From Mytilinidion resinicola (taxonomy: Eukaryota > Ascomycota > Dothideomycetes > Mytilinidiales > Mytilinidiaceae), in contig NW_022985459.1 of the NCBI RefSeq assembly GCF_010093595.1, positions 248,001 to 312,000 on the forward strand: a stretch of 64,000 nucleotides of DNA, in the 5' to 3' direction. This document shows positions 63,612-64,000 of this stretch, piece by piece. Position numbers and translations under genes: made by a program. The notes under the pieces are model-generated. The model was given only the letters and a program-made list of their open reading frames with translations. It was not told where the DNA came from and searched no databases. How positions within the stretch are numbered: the first letter of the stretch is position 1; each line of letters begins with the position of its first letter.

Positions 63612-64000
63612 ATGCCAGCACCGCCACCAAGCACAGGTTCGCCCTTCAATATACGTAAGTTGATCTGGTTCTCATCTTCTCCTGCGAACCCCGAATGCAC
63701 TCTCCGCAAGCCTGTTTCTGACGCTCGAATCTTTCATTGGCATTTTCCAAGGTGCCGACGAAGCCCATGATGTAGCAGACAAAACCAGTGAAGCCGGAGC
63801 AGGTGGACTCCCAGCGAACGCGGCCGTCTCAAGATCGGAGAAACGTTCTATTACGGACGATGAGGCTGATGATGGCGTGGCCTGGAGTCGATGGACTCCC
63901 AGCGAATGTGGCCTACTCTGGATCGGCAAAGAATAAGCCTGTGGAGGACAACGAAGCAGAGGGAGAGGCGGAAGCTGGAGCAGAGGGAGAGGCGGAAGCT
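63612..64000 (+). CDS. 5' end of a spliced gene running off the window
   Basis: The ATG at 63612 follows a good leader (TTTCTCACGCCTCGTTA). Exon 1 (63612-63654) reads MPAPPPSTGSPFNI plus one base. A 97 bp intron (63655-63751) begins GTAAGT and ends TTTCCAAG. The phase is restored to R-ADEAHDVADKTSEAGAGG and LPANAAVSRSEKRSITDDEA, with a stop at 63933-63935. A second frame repeats the motif (VDGLPANVAYSGSAKNKPVE) and continues with AEGEAEAG repeats to the edge, so an internal duplication with a frameshift around 63890 is likely. Acidic, disordered product; family not recognised. Confidence 0.5.
63956..64000 (+). repeat. 24-bp in-frame tandem repeat at window edge
   Basis: GAGGGAGAGGCGGAAGCT is repeated with GGAGCA spacers, encoding AEGEAEAG units, and is cut by the window end. 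Confidence 0.7.

Noticed and set aside
1..64000. CRISPR arrays, bacterial operons or phage genes
   Set aside because: Introns, U6 snRNA, CDK and pogo/Fot1 features show a fungal nuclear genome. The tandem repeats lack short identical repeats with unique spacers.
1..64000. Telomeric repeats or a subtelomere end within the window
   Set aside because: No run of TTAGGG/CCCTAA-type repeats was seen.
1..64000. Classical strong RIP as the cause of decay
   Set aside because: The decayed segments are not AT-rich and contain many indels; a few C-to-T stop mutations (for example Q to TAG in CDK copy 2) are compatible with RIP but not sufficient.

Overview
The window looks like an accessory or repeat-rich region of a filamentous ascomycete (Pezizomycotina; a Dothideomycete is my guess, not demonstrated). 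The evidence is short introns of 46 to 60 bp with GT...CTAAC/CTAAT...AG signals, a fungal-type U6 snRNA gene, a pogo/Fot1-like transposon, hAT-like termini, and fungal versions of a Pho85-type kinase, a Yra1/ALYREF mRNA export factor, a CNBP/GIS2 zinc-knuckle protein and splicing-factor RNA-binding domains. Almost none of these protein genes is intact. The region reads as a graveyard of truncated, frameshifted and locally multiplied gene pieces. Base composition is near balanced, so this is not the very AT-rich decay typical of strong RIP.

Layout. 0-10 kb: a decayed WD40 (TCAB1/Swt21-like) fragment; a ~1.9 kb array of about ten partial copies of the 5' end of a Yra1/ALYREF gene (3.34-5.27 kb); an E/K/P-rich segment duplicated in tandem (6.8-7.1 kb); three fragments of an uncharacterised protein family joined to a piece that looks like 28S rRNA (7.5-8.3 kb). 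10-23 kb: mostly unrecognisable sequence, with one copy of an intron-bearing dispersed repeat (family A, 17.4-18.1 kb) and the 3' end of a UHM-type RNA-binding gene (19.4-19.7 kb). 23-26 kb: a dead 5' fragment of a Pho85-like CDK gene split by a ~540 bp hAT-like non-autonomous element, which itself carries a 1.9 kb pogo/Fot1-like transposon with 49 bp perfect inverted repeats; a 345 bp assembly gap lies inside the transposase. 26-32 kb: a Tat-SF1/CUS2-like RRM fragment, an apparently intact U6 snRNA gene with TATA box and downstream B-box-like element, and Ser/Pro-rich open frames. 33-40 kb: small local duplications, a decayed CNBP zinc-knuckle array (36.1-37.5 kb) and two coding-like minus-strand segments. 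40-51 kb: a tRNA-like A-box/B-box pair, two small credible minus-strand ORFs, the longest CDK fragment (44.7-45.2 kb) and several local duplications. 50-55 kb: three consecutive tandem-repeat blocks with units near 150-170 bp. 56-64 kb: a Pro/Ser-rich decayed gene with a triplicated downstream module, family A copy 4, a third dead CDK 5' fragment, and the 5' end of a gene running off the right edge.

The window encodes no coherent pathway. Its interest lies in its architecture: pieces of ordinary host genes, many of them for RNA processing, repeatedly present as truncated copies and multiplied in tandem or dispersed form, alongside one nested transposon insertion and one credible small RNA gene.
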